From positions 1 through 7,853 of the forward strand of contig JARHYY010000094.1 of NCBI GenBank assembly GCA_029258405.1: DNA of 7,853 bases, written 5' to 3'. Both the position numbers and the translations under genes were made by a program. Numbering within the stretch: position 1 is the first letter of the stretch; every line of letters begins with the position of its first letter. Origin of the DNA: Helicobacteraceae bacterium (GTDB lineage: Bacteria > Campylobacterota > Campylobacteria > Campylobacterales > Helicobacteraceae). Of the stretch, positions 1 through 7,029 are shown one piece after another. The notes under the pieces were generated by a model, which had not been told where the DNA came from, did no database searches, and saw nothing but the letters and a program-made list of their open reading frames with translations.

Positions 1-2
1 AT

Positions 3-110
3 GCTAGTAGTATGTTATTCTCATCACATCTTAAAGGTAAAGTTTTTAAAGTTTATATGAGCTTAGGTGATACAACTTATCTTGTATTTCTTGAATGTTG
101 TAGTATTTAG
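3..110 (+). CDS. 3' end of an unidentified gene (partial)
   Basis: One plus-strand frame is open from the window edge to a TAG at 108-110 and gives about 35 residues ending ...TTYLVFLECCSI. The residue mix (SSHLKGKVFKVYMSLGD) looks like a folded protein end rather than noise, and the two other plus frames close within about 60 bases. It converges on the truncated GTPase pseudogene at 144-914 with only about 33 bp between them and no obvious hairpin terminator. I do not recognise the family. With so little sequence it could also be a chance open frame or a gene remnant. Confidence 0.4.
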   Translation, partial: ASSMLFSSHLKGKVFKVYMSLGDTTYLVFLECCSI

Positions 111-143
111 AGTTTCTTAGGCTCTGGATTTTCAACTTTTTAT

Positions 144-914
144 TTAAGCCATTATGTGATTCTTTATGTCATACTGTTTGATCTGTTCCGTAAAATCAGG
201 TCTGCCATCTCCTATGATTTTGCCATCGCAATTTTTTTCTAATTCTTCTTGCAGTTCGTGTTGTTTTTGATGATATTTTTCTTCTAAAAATTCTTGTTCT
301 TTGCATAGTTCTTGTATTTCTTGCTTGAATGGGTGAGCGTTTTGTAAAGATTCTAATTTATTTTTTTGCTTTTTTCTTAGAAAAAATGATTTTAATTAAA
401 GCCATAGAGATTGCATTTTTCTTGTTTTAAGAGCTTTATGCCCTCTTAAAAAATCTTGTTGTTTTTTTGAGGCTATCTATTGTAAGTTTTGTATCTTTAT
501 ACTCTGCTTTAGTGCTTGTTTCTATAATATTTTGTATATTTGTGTTTATTTTTTGTAGGGGGCTTTGTATATCTTGTTGCAATTTTTCATATTTTTGTTT
601 TGTTGCGTTAAATTCTTTTTGTGATTTTTGTTTGCTTTCTTCTTGAAAATGTATTCGAAGTGTTTCTATAAATCTGTTGATTTACCTGCATTTGTTTCAT
701 CATAAAATGCTATTATAAATCTATCCTGCTCTGTATGTTTTTCCAATTCATTTATTTCTTTTTTTAGCTTATTTTCTAGATTATTTAAGTTTTTGTTTAT
801 ATCCATGAAATCATCATGATCTGTTTGCAAAATTTCTGATTTTAGATCAGCGATGTTTTTCCTTATGAAATCATAAAAATTTTTACAGTCTAATTGATTC
901 ACTATATGCCCCAA
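144..914 (-). pseudogene. Dynamin-like GTPase pseudogene, truncated before the G3 motif
   Basis: Segment 1 (914 to 666) encodes a helical N-terminus followed by FIIAFYDETNAGKST, a G1/P-loop of the NAGKST type used by bacterial dynamin-like GTPases. A one-base shift at about 667-670 closes the frame; the next frame continues as IETLRIHFQEESK, then a Lys/Gln/Glu-rich coiled coil to a TAA at 436-438. A third frame, carrying a stop at 396-398, continues the coiled coil and ends in DGKIIGDGRPDFTEQIKQYD at about 170-225, stop at 144-146. From family knowledge (recalled) the DGxIIGDGxxDFT element holds the switch-I/G2 threonine and follows a coiled-coil insert, with a DxPG G3 motif soon after. That G3 motif, the rest of the G domain and the C-terminal half are absent. 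The start is uncertain: TTG at 914, or GTG at 902 after GGGG, with an in-frame stop just upstream. These proteins are often encoded in pairs and bind membranes; this copy cannot be functional. Confidence 0.8.
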
Positions 915-930
915 AACTTATATTGATATA

Positions 931-936
931 ATTATA
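931..936 (-). promoter_or_regulatory. -10 box for the GTPase pseudogene
   Basis: The minus strand reads AAGGTATAAT ending at 931, about 17 nt upstream of the first possible start codon. The same 10-mer AAGGTATAAT occurs on the plus strand at 1117-1126 before cysG, so the two divergent genes share the style of a housekeeping Helicobacter promoter (TATAAT, weak or absent -35). The predicted transcript would have a very short leader. Confidence 0.5.
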
Positions 937-1116
937 CCTTATTATAAAGGTAAAAACAATGCAGACGAATCATGCCTATTTAAAAAATTTATTCCTTACT
1001 AAAGATATAATGATCTTGTATGAGGATTTTTCATCAAAACTTAAAATAAAATTTATTGCTTATTTGAATTTAATACATATTTTGTGCTATTTGTTAATGA
1101 TTGTAAAAAAACTGTT

Positions 1117-1140
1117 AAGGTATAATTTTAAAAGAAAGGA
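1117..1140 (+). promoter_or_regulatory. -10 box and ribosome binding site deciding the cysG start
   Basis: TATAAT lies at 1121-1126 and AAAGGA at 1135-1140, 4 nt before the ATG at 1145. Transcription from this box would begin near 1132-1134, downstream of the earlier in-frame ATG at 959. That makes 1145 the start that fits both signals. No strong -35 is seen (TTGTAA at 1101-1106 is only 14 bp away), which is normal for this group. Confidence 0.6.
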
Positions 1141-1144
1141 TAAC

Positions 1145-2425
1145 ATGCAAACAAATCTTCCTATAATACTAAAGAATGTTGATATTCTATTGATTGGTGC
1201 AGGAAAAATAGCTAAACAAAAGTATATCACCTTAAAAGAATCTCATTTTAGCCCTACAGTTATGGCCGCAGAAATTCATGATGATTACTTTTTATCGATT
1301 TTTATTAAAAAAGTACTCGTTAAAAAATCAAATTTTAAAAAAAATATCAAAGGGTATCATGTCATTATAAATGCCACAGGAGATAAACGCTTAAGTAAAA
1401 TGCTTTTTAAGTATCGCCATAAATATGGCTATTTGCTTAATTGTGTTGATATGCCTGAATATTGTGATTTCTACTTTGGGGCGATTGCTCGTTTTGGTGA
1501 TATTAGTGTTACGGTAAGCACTTCTGGGGCTTCCCCGTTGCTTGCACAAAAAATACGCGATAAAATAGCTCGTTTTTTACCAAGATCGCTTTCAACATTA
1601 ATTGATTCACTTAAAAAAGAGCGACAAAATAATAAAGAAACATATATTCAAAAAGCTTCTTCTGCTGAAAAATTAGGCAAGGTTTTTATTATAGGATGTG
1701 GTCCAAATGGGCCTCAAAACTTGACTTTAAAAGCACTAGAAACGCTTGAAATTATTGATATAGCCTTTGTTGATAATCTTGTAGGGATAGGTATATGGAA
1801 TATTCTTCGTGATATGGGTTGTGAAATAAAAAGTGTTGCTAAGCAAAAAGGGGTGCAGAGATTTACTCAAGCTCAAATTAATGAAATGATGCTACAAGCA
1901 GCACAAGAGGGAAAATGTGTAGGCAGAATCAAAGGTGGAGATCCAGCTGTGTTTGGTAGAGTATGGGAAGAGGTAAGCTTTCTTGAGCAAAATAATATCA
2001 CAGTAGAAGTCATTAGCGGAATTACTTCAAGCTTGCATGGTGCTTTAAGCAGCGGGATCGCCCCAACTATTAGGGGGGTAAGTTCTGGAATTATTATTGT
2101 TTCTGCTCATTTGAGAGAAAGCATTTTTAATAGTCAATGGCTTGAGCTTGTTAGATATGGGGAGTATACCGTTATTGTTTTGATGGCGTATTCTTTTCTT
2201 GAAAAAATTGCACATAATGCACAAAAAAAAGGCATTTATATGAAAACTCCAGCTGCTTTGATTTCAAGAATAGACACTCAAGAGCAAAAAACTATTATAG
2301 GTAATTTACAAAATTTACCCGATATGGCATCGCTTTGCGAACAGCCTGCCATTTTAATTATAGGCAATTCAATAAAACATATTTTGCAGCATACCTATAC
2401 AGGTGAGCGTATATATAAGACTTAA
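1145..2425 (+). CDS. cysG: Siroheme synthase: precorrin-2 dehydrogenase/ferrochelatase fused to uroporphyrinogen-III methyltransferase
   Basis: The 426-residue protein should convert uroporphyrinogen III to siroheme in the cytoplasm: two SAM methylations, NAD-dependent oxidation and iron insertion. Residues 10-145 form the dehydrogenase/chelatase part: nucleotide-binding GAGKIA (18-23), NCVDMP (99-104; its Asp aligns with the catalytic Asp104 of enterobacterial CysG) and VSTSGASP (124-131). Residues 179-420 form the methyltransferase: GCGPNGPQNLTLKAL (184-198), DNLV (210-213), RIKGGDPAVFGR (261-272), ISGIT (290-294) and VLMAY (345-349). The linker is about 35 residues, much shorter than the CysG dimerisation segment of about 65. 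Several methyltransferase positions are unusual: GPNG instead of GPGD, DNLV instead of DRLV, SGIT instead of PGIT, and no GKRxGxH. The ATG at 1145 is chosen over the in-frame ATG at 959 because the extra 62 residues have no CysG counterpart and a promoter plus RBS lie just before 1145. No siroheme-using reductase is in the window. A divergent paralogue with altered specificity remains possible. Confidence 0.87.
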   Translation: MQTNLPIILKNVDILLIGAGKIAKQKYITLKESHFSPTVMAAEIHDDYFLSIFIKKVLVKKSNFKKNIKGYHVIINATGDKRLSKMLFKYRHKYGYLLNCVDMPEYCDFYFGAIARFGDISVTVSTSGASPLLAQKIRDKIARFLPRSLSTLIDSLKKERQNNKETYIQKASSAEKLGKVFIIGCGPNGPQNLTLKALETLEIIDIAFVDNLVGIGIWNILRDMGCEIKSVAKQKGVQRFTQAQINEMMLQAAQEGKCVGRIKGGDPAVFGRVWEEVSFLEQNNITVEVISGITSSLHGALSSGIAPTIRGVSSGIIIVSAHLRESIFNSQWLELVRYGEYTVIVLMAYSFLEKIAHNAQKKGIYMKTPAALISRIDTQEQKTIIGNLQNLPDMASLCEQPAILIIGNSIKHILQHTYTGERIYKT

Positions 2426-4197
2426 AAACCTTTTATTACTTTGCTTAGTATTTGATCGCTTTCTTTGAGTTTTAATGAACGCTCAACTACTGTTTTGATA
2501 ACATCAGATGATTTTTGAAGTAGAGCATTAATGTCATTGAGCTCATCAATAATGCCTTTTGTTTCATTGCTAAGGCTTATTGAGCAAGAAGATTGCTTGT
2601 GAATATTCTGTACCACTTCAAGCATAAAATTTTGAATAGCCTGAATACTTTGTTTAGAAATATCAGTCTCTTTAGATAACTCATTAAAAGTTTTAGAGTT
2701 TTGCTGAATAGAAATGATAATTTCATTCAAGCTCTGTGTTACAGAGTTAATTTTTGTTTCAATCTCTTGTAAGCTTACTTGTGTGCTTTCTGCTAGTTTT
2801 CTTACCTCATCAGCCACCACCGCAAAGCCTCTACCATATTCTCCAGCCCTAGCTGCTTCTATGGCTGCATTGAGGGCTAATAGATTTGTTTGATCAGCTA
2901 CATCGTAAATAAGTGATGACATTCCTTTTATTTGTGCTATATTTTCTGAAAGGGTACGCAATTTAGAATTAAGTACTTCTTGATTCTCTAATGTAGTGTC
3001 AAGCTCCCTTAAAACAGATACCACATTATTGCTTGTTTGATCAAGATAATCTTTGCTCTGATTAATTTTAACCTGTGAAACATTGGCAAGCTCAACACTA
3101 TTATCAAGTTCTTTAAGAATATCACTGCTTGTAAGCACATTTTGGTTAGTCTTTAACACAATGTTTCGGATATTTTGTTCTAAGTTGCTTATAAGCTGGT
3201 TAAGTTGTATGATTTCTTCTGTGGTATGCCCTGCCACTTCAATGGTTTGCTTCATTTTATCAATAAAAGAATTGATAAATAAGCTTATAATTGTCAGCTC
3301 ATCTTTTTCGCCTCGACCAAGCTTTAATGTCCCTCCAGCTCGTAGTTTTTCGCCTCCTTTGCTTACTTCCTGTAAATATACAACAACATTTTGAGAATCG
3401 ATTTTAAAAGAACGCAATGTTTTGAAGTTTAAAAACATAGTCGTTGCTGTTATAATCATAATAATAATAAGCATAAGAAGAATAAAGTTCGATTGATTGA
3501 CTGCAAAGTCTATCACTTGTCCTAAAGAATCAAGATTCTGAATTACACCAGAAAGTGAATCATGATTTTTATTAAGATTTTCACCTAATTCATGAATATC
3601 TTTAGAAGAACTATCAAGTTTTGCATTGATCATATTGGTTGTATCGTAAGTTTTGTTAATTAAAATGGAATAAATTTCATCAAAATGCCCTTCTAAAGTA
3701 GCACTCAATCTTTGTATATTATTTAATTGTAATGCTTCATTAATTTTTGGGTAAAAACTTTGAAGACTTTCATCATGTTGAATAAAACTATCATTCCAGC
3801 TTTTTGTCATTTGTATAACAAGATTCTTATTCTGTGTATCCGATGGATTAGAGAGCAAAGAAATAAGTTTTGCATTTATATGGCCTATAAATTCAAACTG
3901 TTCTATAAGTTCTTCATAGGTATCCATAGCTTTTTTTGTTTCTACAATATGATTCTCCATCGTTGCAATTTGCTGTGTTGCATGTGTAGAAAGTTCTTTG
4001 ACTGATTCAAAACTATTATGGACAATATTTAAGCCCTCAACTTCATGTTCTATAAAATTTGAAAATGTATATCTAAAGCTGAAAAATGAAAGTGCCAACA
4101 GCACAATCAAAGCTGATAAGGTAGTAAGCCCAGCATTTAACTTGGTAGCCAGGCTTAAGTTTTTTATTCTTGTTAAAAAACTTTTATTGCCCTGCAT
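2422..4197 (-). CDS. Methyl-accepting chemotaxis protein with a large periplasmic helical sensor domain
   Basis: The 591-residue chemoreceptor has a short cytoplasmic N-terminus, TM1 at about 22-41, a periplasmic region of about 195 residues (42-236), TM2 at about 237-257, a degenerate HAMP-like linker and a cytoplasmic signalling domain. The conserved hairpin tip is intact at about residues 429-473: DVADQTNLLALNAAIEAARAG, then GRGFAVVADEVRKLAEST, the site that contacts CheA and CheW. The periplasmic part is all-helical by eye and has no PAS or Cache motifs, suggesting a four-helix-bundle type; its ligand is unknown. The C-terminus ends ...KVIKGF with no CheR-binding pentapeptide, as in many Campylobacterota receptors. 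AAAGGAG (4203-4209) sits 5 nt before the ATG and overlaps the stop codon of the small upstream gene, so it is the last gene of a three-gene operon. Its stop overlaps the convergent cysG stop by 4 bp. Confidence 0.95.
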   Translation of the reverse strand: MQGNKSFLTRIKNLSLATKLNAGLTTLSALIVLLALSFFSFRYTFSNFIEHEVEGLNIVHNSFESVKELSTHATQQIATMENHIVETKKAMDTYEELIEQFEFIGHINAKLISLLSNPSDTQNKNLVIQMTKSWNDSFIQHDESLQSFYPKINEALQLNNIQRLSATLEGHFDEIYSILINKTYDTTNMINAKLDSSSKDIHELGENLNKNHDSLSGVIQNLDSLGQVIDFAVNQSNFILLMLIIIMIITATTMFLNFKTLRSFKIDSQNVVVYLQEVSKGGEKLRAGGTLKLGRGEKDELTIISLFINSFIDKMKQTIEVAGHTTEEIIQLNQLISNLEQNIRNIVLKTNQNVLTSSDILKELDNSVELANVSQVKINQSKDYLDQTSNNVVSVLRELDTTLENQEVLNSKLRTLSENIAQIKGMSSLIYDVADQTNLLALNAAIEAARAGEYGRGFAVVADEVRKLAESTQVSLQEIETKINSVTQSLNEIIISIQQNSKTFNELSKETDISKQSIQAIQNFMLEVVQNIHKQSSCSISLSNETKGIIDELNDINALLQKSSDVIKTVVERSLKLKESDQILSKVIKGF

Positions 4198-4207
4198 AAA
4201 TTCTCCT

Positions 4208-4444
4208 TTATTTCCCTGCTACTTGTTCTTTATTAGGATTATCAGCAGCAAGAGCAATCATACATGATTCTAATGCTTGAGAATCAGCAGGGTTATTCAC
4301 CTTTTTAGAAATCCATCGAGTGATCTGTTTCATCGTTTTTGAGGCAGGATTTGGAGCATTATATTTTTTCATAAGTTCTGCACATTGTGCAAAAGCAATA
4401 TGAGGAAAAGCCAACAAGCACACAATAAGGAGCATTTTTTTCAT
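4208..4444 (-). CDS. Small secreted (periplasmic) protein with two cysteines, unknown function
   Basis: The product has 78 residues. Residues 1-19 are a clear Sec signal peptide (MKKMLL, hydrophobic core, AFA cleavage site before Q20), leaving a mature protein of about 59 residues. It has only two cysteines, C21 and C61, which could form a disulfide in the periplasm; the C-terminus is DNPNKEQVAGK. AAAGGA at 4453-4458 lies 8 nt before the ATG. The gene starts 15 bp after the DUF3373 gene ends and stops 10 bp before the chemoreceptor begins, so all three are almost certainly cotranscribed. I do not recognise a named family. It may be a periplasmic partner of the barrel or of the receptor's sensor domain, but that is inference from position only. 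Confidence 0.85.
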   Translation of the reverse strand: MKKMLLIVCLLAFPHIAFAQCAELMKKYNAPNPASKTMKQITRWISKKVNNPADSQALESCMIALAADNPNKEQVAGK

Positions 4445-4459
4445 GATAATTTTCCTTTA

Positions 4460-5758
4460 TTAAAATCTCAATAAATAAGCCAAGGCTATATTACGTGTTA
4501 ATAAATCGACTTTATTAGTTTTCATAGGAAGTGCTGGAGGGGCATATTGGTGTTTTTGTTGTGTATAACTAAGGCGGAAAAATTGATTTATGTCAATTTG
4601 AAGTATGGCATATACATCATGCACATCACCTCTAGTATTACGGAAATTAAAAGGGTCATTAACACTAGTGCTTGATAGGGCATACCAATACTCACCACCA
4701 TGAAAATATTCATAACCAAGCTTAAAATGAGGATTGAAATCATAGCGAATACCCAAATGTACTGCCCAAGAATTTTCATTTGCAAATAATATGCTTGAAG
4801 GTACATGGGGCACAAGCTCTTTTGCTTCACTTCCCTTGTAGTATGTCCCTGCCATAAACCAATTAAAACCTGTGCCTAAGAGATGATCATTTTCAATATG
4901 TACATTAGTATATTGTAAGTTACCAGCATTTTTTGATTGATTACCTAAATTGATTTGTGAAAGAACCCTTGAGGGTATAGTATAATCAGTTATATGTACA
5001 TAAGTAAGCATCAAAAGGCTTTTACCAAAAGAGTTTGGCACAAATGGGGTTTCAAAGGCGGCAAAATACAAATTGCTATCAGCAATGCTATTTTCACTAA
5101 GCCCAAAAATATTTCCTCCCGTATCCTCGGTGATAAGAGGTTGATAGACTTTCACATAGCCTGCACGAAGTGCAGCTTCATTATAAGGCTTGTAGGTAAA
5201 AACTGCTCCATCGCCCAATGTATTGACCACCAACGCAGGATATGTTGACATTCTTGCTGAGTTATTGCGAAGGTTTGACCCTGGTCCATCAGTGCCGGGC
5301 AATCGCCCAATGCTAAACGCAAAACTATTGCCACCAAAAATATCAATATACGCTCGTTCTACATAGAGATTTACCCCTCCACCAACAGTTCTTCCTGCAT
5401 CAAGGCTGCCAATAGTAGCAGGAAAACCCCATTCAACATCGCCAAAAGCCTTGCTCATAGAAAGGCGACCGGTGAATTTAGTGTAATCATTGACAGAAGC
5501 ATTCATATTTAAATAAAGTCCCATCATCCATTTGTTTGTTTGAGAGTGCGAAGTATTATCATTTTTTATGAAAAAATTATTCAATGAGCTATGAAAATCC
5601 AAGCTAAATTTAATTTTATCAAGAGTAGCTGCTAATTCATTTGAATCAACCCTTTCTTCAAGCTCATCTAGCTGATTTTGCATAGACTTTTCATCTGCCA
5701 TCGTAAAAACAGACGTGCAAAGCAGGGTAGTAAATAAAAATGTCATTTTTTTACTCAT
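4460..5758 (-). CDS. DUF3373-type outer-membrane beta-barrel (porin-like) protein
   Basis: The 432-residue protein begins with a Sec signal peptide (about 1-21, ending TMA before DEKS), then a short heptad segment QNQLDELEERVDS (about 27-39), then a long stretch of alternating aromatic/polar beta strands, and ends ...NIALAYLLRF with the terminal Phe typical of outer-membrane barrels. The segment GRLPGTDGPGSNLRNNSAR followed by STYPAL matches, from memory, the signature of the DUF3373 family common in Campylobacterota. KFTGRLSMSKAFGD and the YDFNPHFKLGYEYFHGGEYW hairpin also fit a barrel. Substrate is unknown. AAGGAG at 5765-5770 is 6 nt before the ATG. It is the first gene of the operon with the small secreted protein and the chemoreceptor, and diverges from the cytochrome c peroxidase gene across 220 bp. 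Confidence 0.85.
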   Translation of the reverse strand: MSKKMTFLFTTLLCTSVFTMADEKSMQNQLDELEERVDSNELAATLDKIKFSLDFHSSLNNFFIKNDNTSHSQTNKWMMGLYLNMNASVNDYTKFTGRLSMSKAFGDVEWGFPATIGSLDAGRTVGGGVNLYVERAYIDIFGGNSFAFSIGRLPGTDGPGSNLRNNSARMSTYPALVVNTLGDGAVFTYKPYNEAALRAGYVKVYQPLITEDTGGNIFGLSENSIADSNLYFAAFETPFVPNSFGKSLLMLTYVHITDYTIPSRVLSQINLGNQSKNAGNLQYTNVHIENDHLLGTGFNWFMAGTYYKGSEAKELVPHVPSSILFANENSWAVHLGIRYDFNPHFKLGYEYFHGGEYWYALSSTSVNDPFNFRNTRGDVHDVYAILQIDINQFFRLSYTQQKHQYAPPALPMKTNKVDLLTRNIALAYLLRF

Positions 5759-5790
5759 GGTATGCTCCTTATGCTCTTTTATTATGCTTA

Positions 5791-5808
5791 TATAATTATA
5801 TAATTATA
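5791..5808 (-). promoter_or_regulatory. Operon promoter overlapped by an 18-bp perfect palindrome
   Basis: TATAATTATATAATTATA is its own reverse complement over all 18 bases. On the minus strand it supplies two overlapping -10 candidates (5808-5803 and 5800-5795), which would start transcription about 30-40 nt before the barrel gene. A palindrome across the -10 is a typical place for a repressor such as Fur or PerR to act, and its AT-rich half-sites (TATAATT/AATTATA) resemble those metal regulators. AT-richness alone could also generate it. The half-site spacing of 4 does not fit the N11 spacing recalled for NikR. Confidence 0.45.
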
Positions 5809-5933
5809 CTTTAAAAAAAATTAAACTGAATTTAATGCTTATTTCTCGCAATTCATGTACCCATCTTTTTATTTATTCCTAAAAAACAAGATTTATCAAC
5901 TAATATTTTATCAAGTTCAATCACGATAAAATT

Positions 5934-5960
5934 AAAATTGGTTGTTTAGCAACCAATTTT
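5934..5960 (+). promoter_or_regulatory. Terminator-like hairpin in the peroxidase gene leader
   Basis: AAAATTGGTTG (5934-5944) and CAACCAATTTT (5950-5960) form a perfect 11-bp stem with a TTTAG loop, followed by T and then GTATTAGAGGAG. The 3' T-run makes it look like a weak intrinsic terminator, yet it lies only 18 nt before the peroxidase ATG. It could be an attenuator or mRNA-stabilising leader if transcription begins upstream (TAATAT at 5901-5906 or TAAAAT at 5927-5932 are possible -10 boxes), or a protein operator read as DNA. The upstream gene is divergent, so no read-through needs terminating here. Confidence 0.5.
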
Positions 5961-5978
5961 TGTATTAGAGGAGTTTTA

Positions 5979-7016
5979 ATGAAACGATTTGCTATATCGT
6001 TATCTGTATTTATTGTTGCCTCTGCACTGACACTAAATGCAGCAGATTCTCATTTGTTGCAAAGTGCAAAAGATAATGGGCTTGTTCCATTGCCTAGCAA
6101 TCAAAGTGAGGTTGAAGCAATTTTCAAAGAGATGAATTTAGAATTCACTCCTTTTTCTGAAGAAAAAGCAGAGCTTGGTAAAAAGTTATATTTTGAACCA
6201 CGCTTATCTAAGAGTGGCTTAATTTCTTGTAATACCTGTCATAACTTGGGCATGGGAGGGACAGATGGAGTTTCTGCTGCTATTGGACATAGATGGACAA
6301 AAAACCCTAGTCATTTAAATTCGCCAACAGTTTATAATTCTGTATTAAATGGTGTTCAGTTTTGGGATGGTCGTGCTGGAACATTGGCAGATCAAGCAAA
6401 GGGTCCAATTGAAGCAGAACCAGAAATGGCAACTCCGGCAAAACTTGCAGTAGAAAAAATCTCTTCTTTACCGGAGTATAAGGCGGAATTTGAAGAAGTC
6501 TATGGTAAGAAAGGTTTGACATTTGATAATATTGCTGATGCAATTGCTACTTTTGAACGAACTTTAATCACACCTTCACGCTATGATGCATTTTTAAGAG
6601 GAGATGAGAAAGCCCTAAGCAGAGATGAGAAAAAAGGCTTGGAAGTCTTTATAGATAAAGGATGTACAGCTTGTCATTCAGGACCAAATCTTGGTGGAAA
6701 CATGCAGGCATTTGAAGTTGTAAATAAATACAAATTTGCAAATATTGGGGATTTTAAGGGTGATGCAAATGGAATGGTAAAAACTCCAACATTACGCAAT
6801 GTTGCTGAAACTGCACCATATTTTCATAATGGGGCGATATGGAGCTTAATGGATGCTATTAAAGAAATGGGAAGTACACAATTAGGAATTCAAATTTCTG
6901 ATGAAGAAGCAAAACAAATCGCCACTTTTTTAAATGCTTTAACAGGTGAGAAACCAACAATTATATATCCTCAACTTCCAGCTTCTACCGAAAAAACACC
7001 AAAACCAGAACTTTAA
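5979..7016 (+). CDS. ccp: Periplasmic di-haem cytochrome c peroxidase
   Basis: The 345-residue enzyme reduces hydrogen peroxide to water in the periplasm using electrons from small c-type cytochromes. Residues 1-21 are a Sec signal peptide. Two haem-binding motifs are present: CNTCH (84-88, peroxidatic low-potential haem) and CTACH (229-233, electron-accepting haem). Spacing matches the Pseudomonas enzyme as I recall it: H104 is 16 residues after the first motif (distal ligand in the resting state), W129 in FWDGRAG sits between the haems, and E149 is 20 residues later at the acid-base position. KTPTLRN (268-274), YFHNG (281-285) and EMGSTQLG (297-304, with M298 the likely sixth ligand of the second haem) are all conserved. 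The C-terminal tail is Pro/Thr/Lys-rich. GAGGAG at 5968-5973 is 5 nt before the ATG. It is a monocistronic gene, divergent from the DUF3373 operon and closed by the terminator at 7030-7060. No defect is seen. Confidence 0.96.
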   Translation: MKRFAISLSVFIVASALTLNAADSHLLQSAKDNGLVPLPSNQSEVEAIFKEMNLEFTPFSEEKAELGKKLYFEPRLSKSGLISCNTCHNLGMGGTDGVSAAIGHRWTKNPSHLNSPTVYNSVLNGVQFWDGRAGTLADQAKGPIEAEPEMATPAKLAVEKISSLPEYKAEFEEVYGKKGLTFDNIADAIATFERTLITPSRYDAFLRGDEKALSRDEKKGLEVFIDKGCTACHSGPNLGGNMQAFEVVNKYKFANIGDFKGDANGMVKTPTLRNVAETAPYFHNGAIWSLMDAIKEMGSTQLGIQISDEEAKQIATFLNALTGEKPTIIYPQLPASTEKTPKPEL

Positions 7017-7029
7017 AGTTCTAACTTTT

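Noticed and set aside
666..914. An intact 82-residue protein at 666-914 (-)
   Set aside because: It ends three codons after the start of the P-loop tail because of a frameshift, and the expected continuation is found in the next frame. It is part of a pseudogene.
959..1144. N-terminal extension of the CysG reading frame from the ATG at 959
   Set aside because: The extra 62 residues are a low-complexity Leu/Ile/Lys mix with no counterpart in CysG, and a TATAAT plus AAAGGA lie directly before the ATG at 1145.
2073..2078. Phase-variable homopolymer tracts (G6 at 2073-2078, C6 at 7693-7698)
   Set aside because: Six bases is too short for the slipped-strand switching typical of Helicobacter, and the cysG frame is intact across the G run.
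3083..4267. Plus-strand open frames within the chemoreceptor region
   Set aside because: They lie opposite a convincing chemoreceptor gene, have no RBS and show no recognisable domains. They are antisense shadows.
4588..5346. Alternate open frames inside the DUF3373 gene on both strands
   Set aside because: They have no family features or initiation signals, while the main frame has a signal peptide, family motifs and a barrel C-terminus.
5791..5808. NikR operator
   Set aside because: The half-sites resemble TATWATT/AATWATA, but they are separated by 4 bases instead of the recalled 11.
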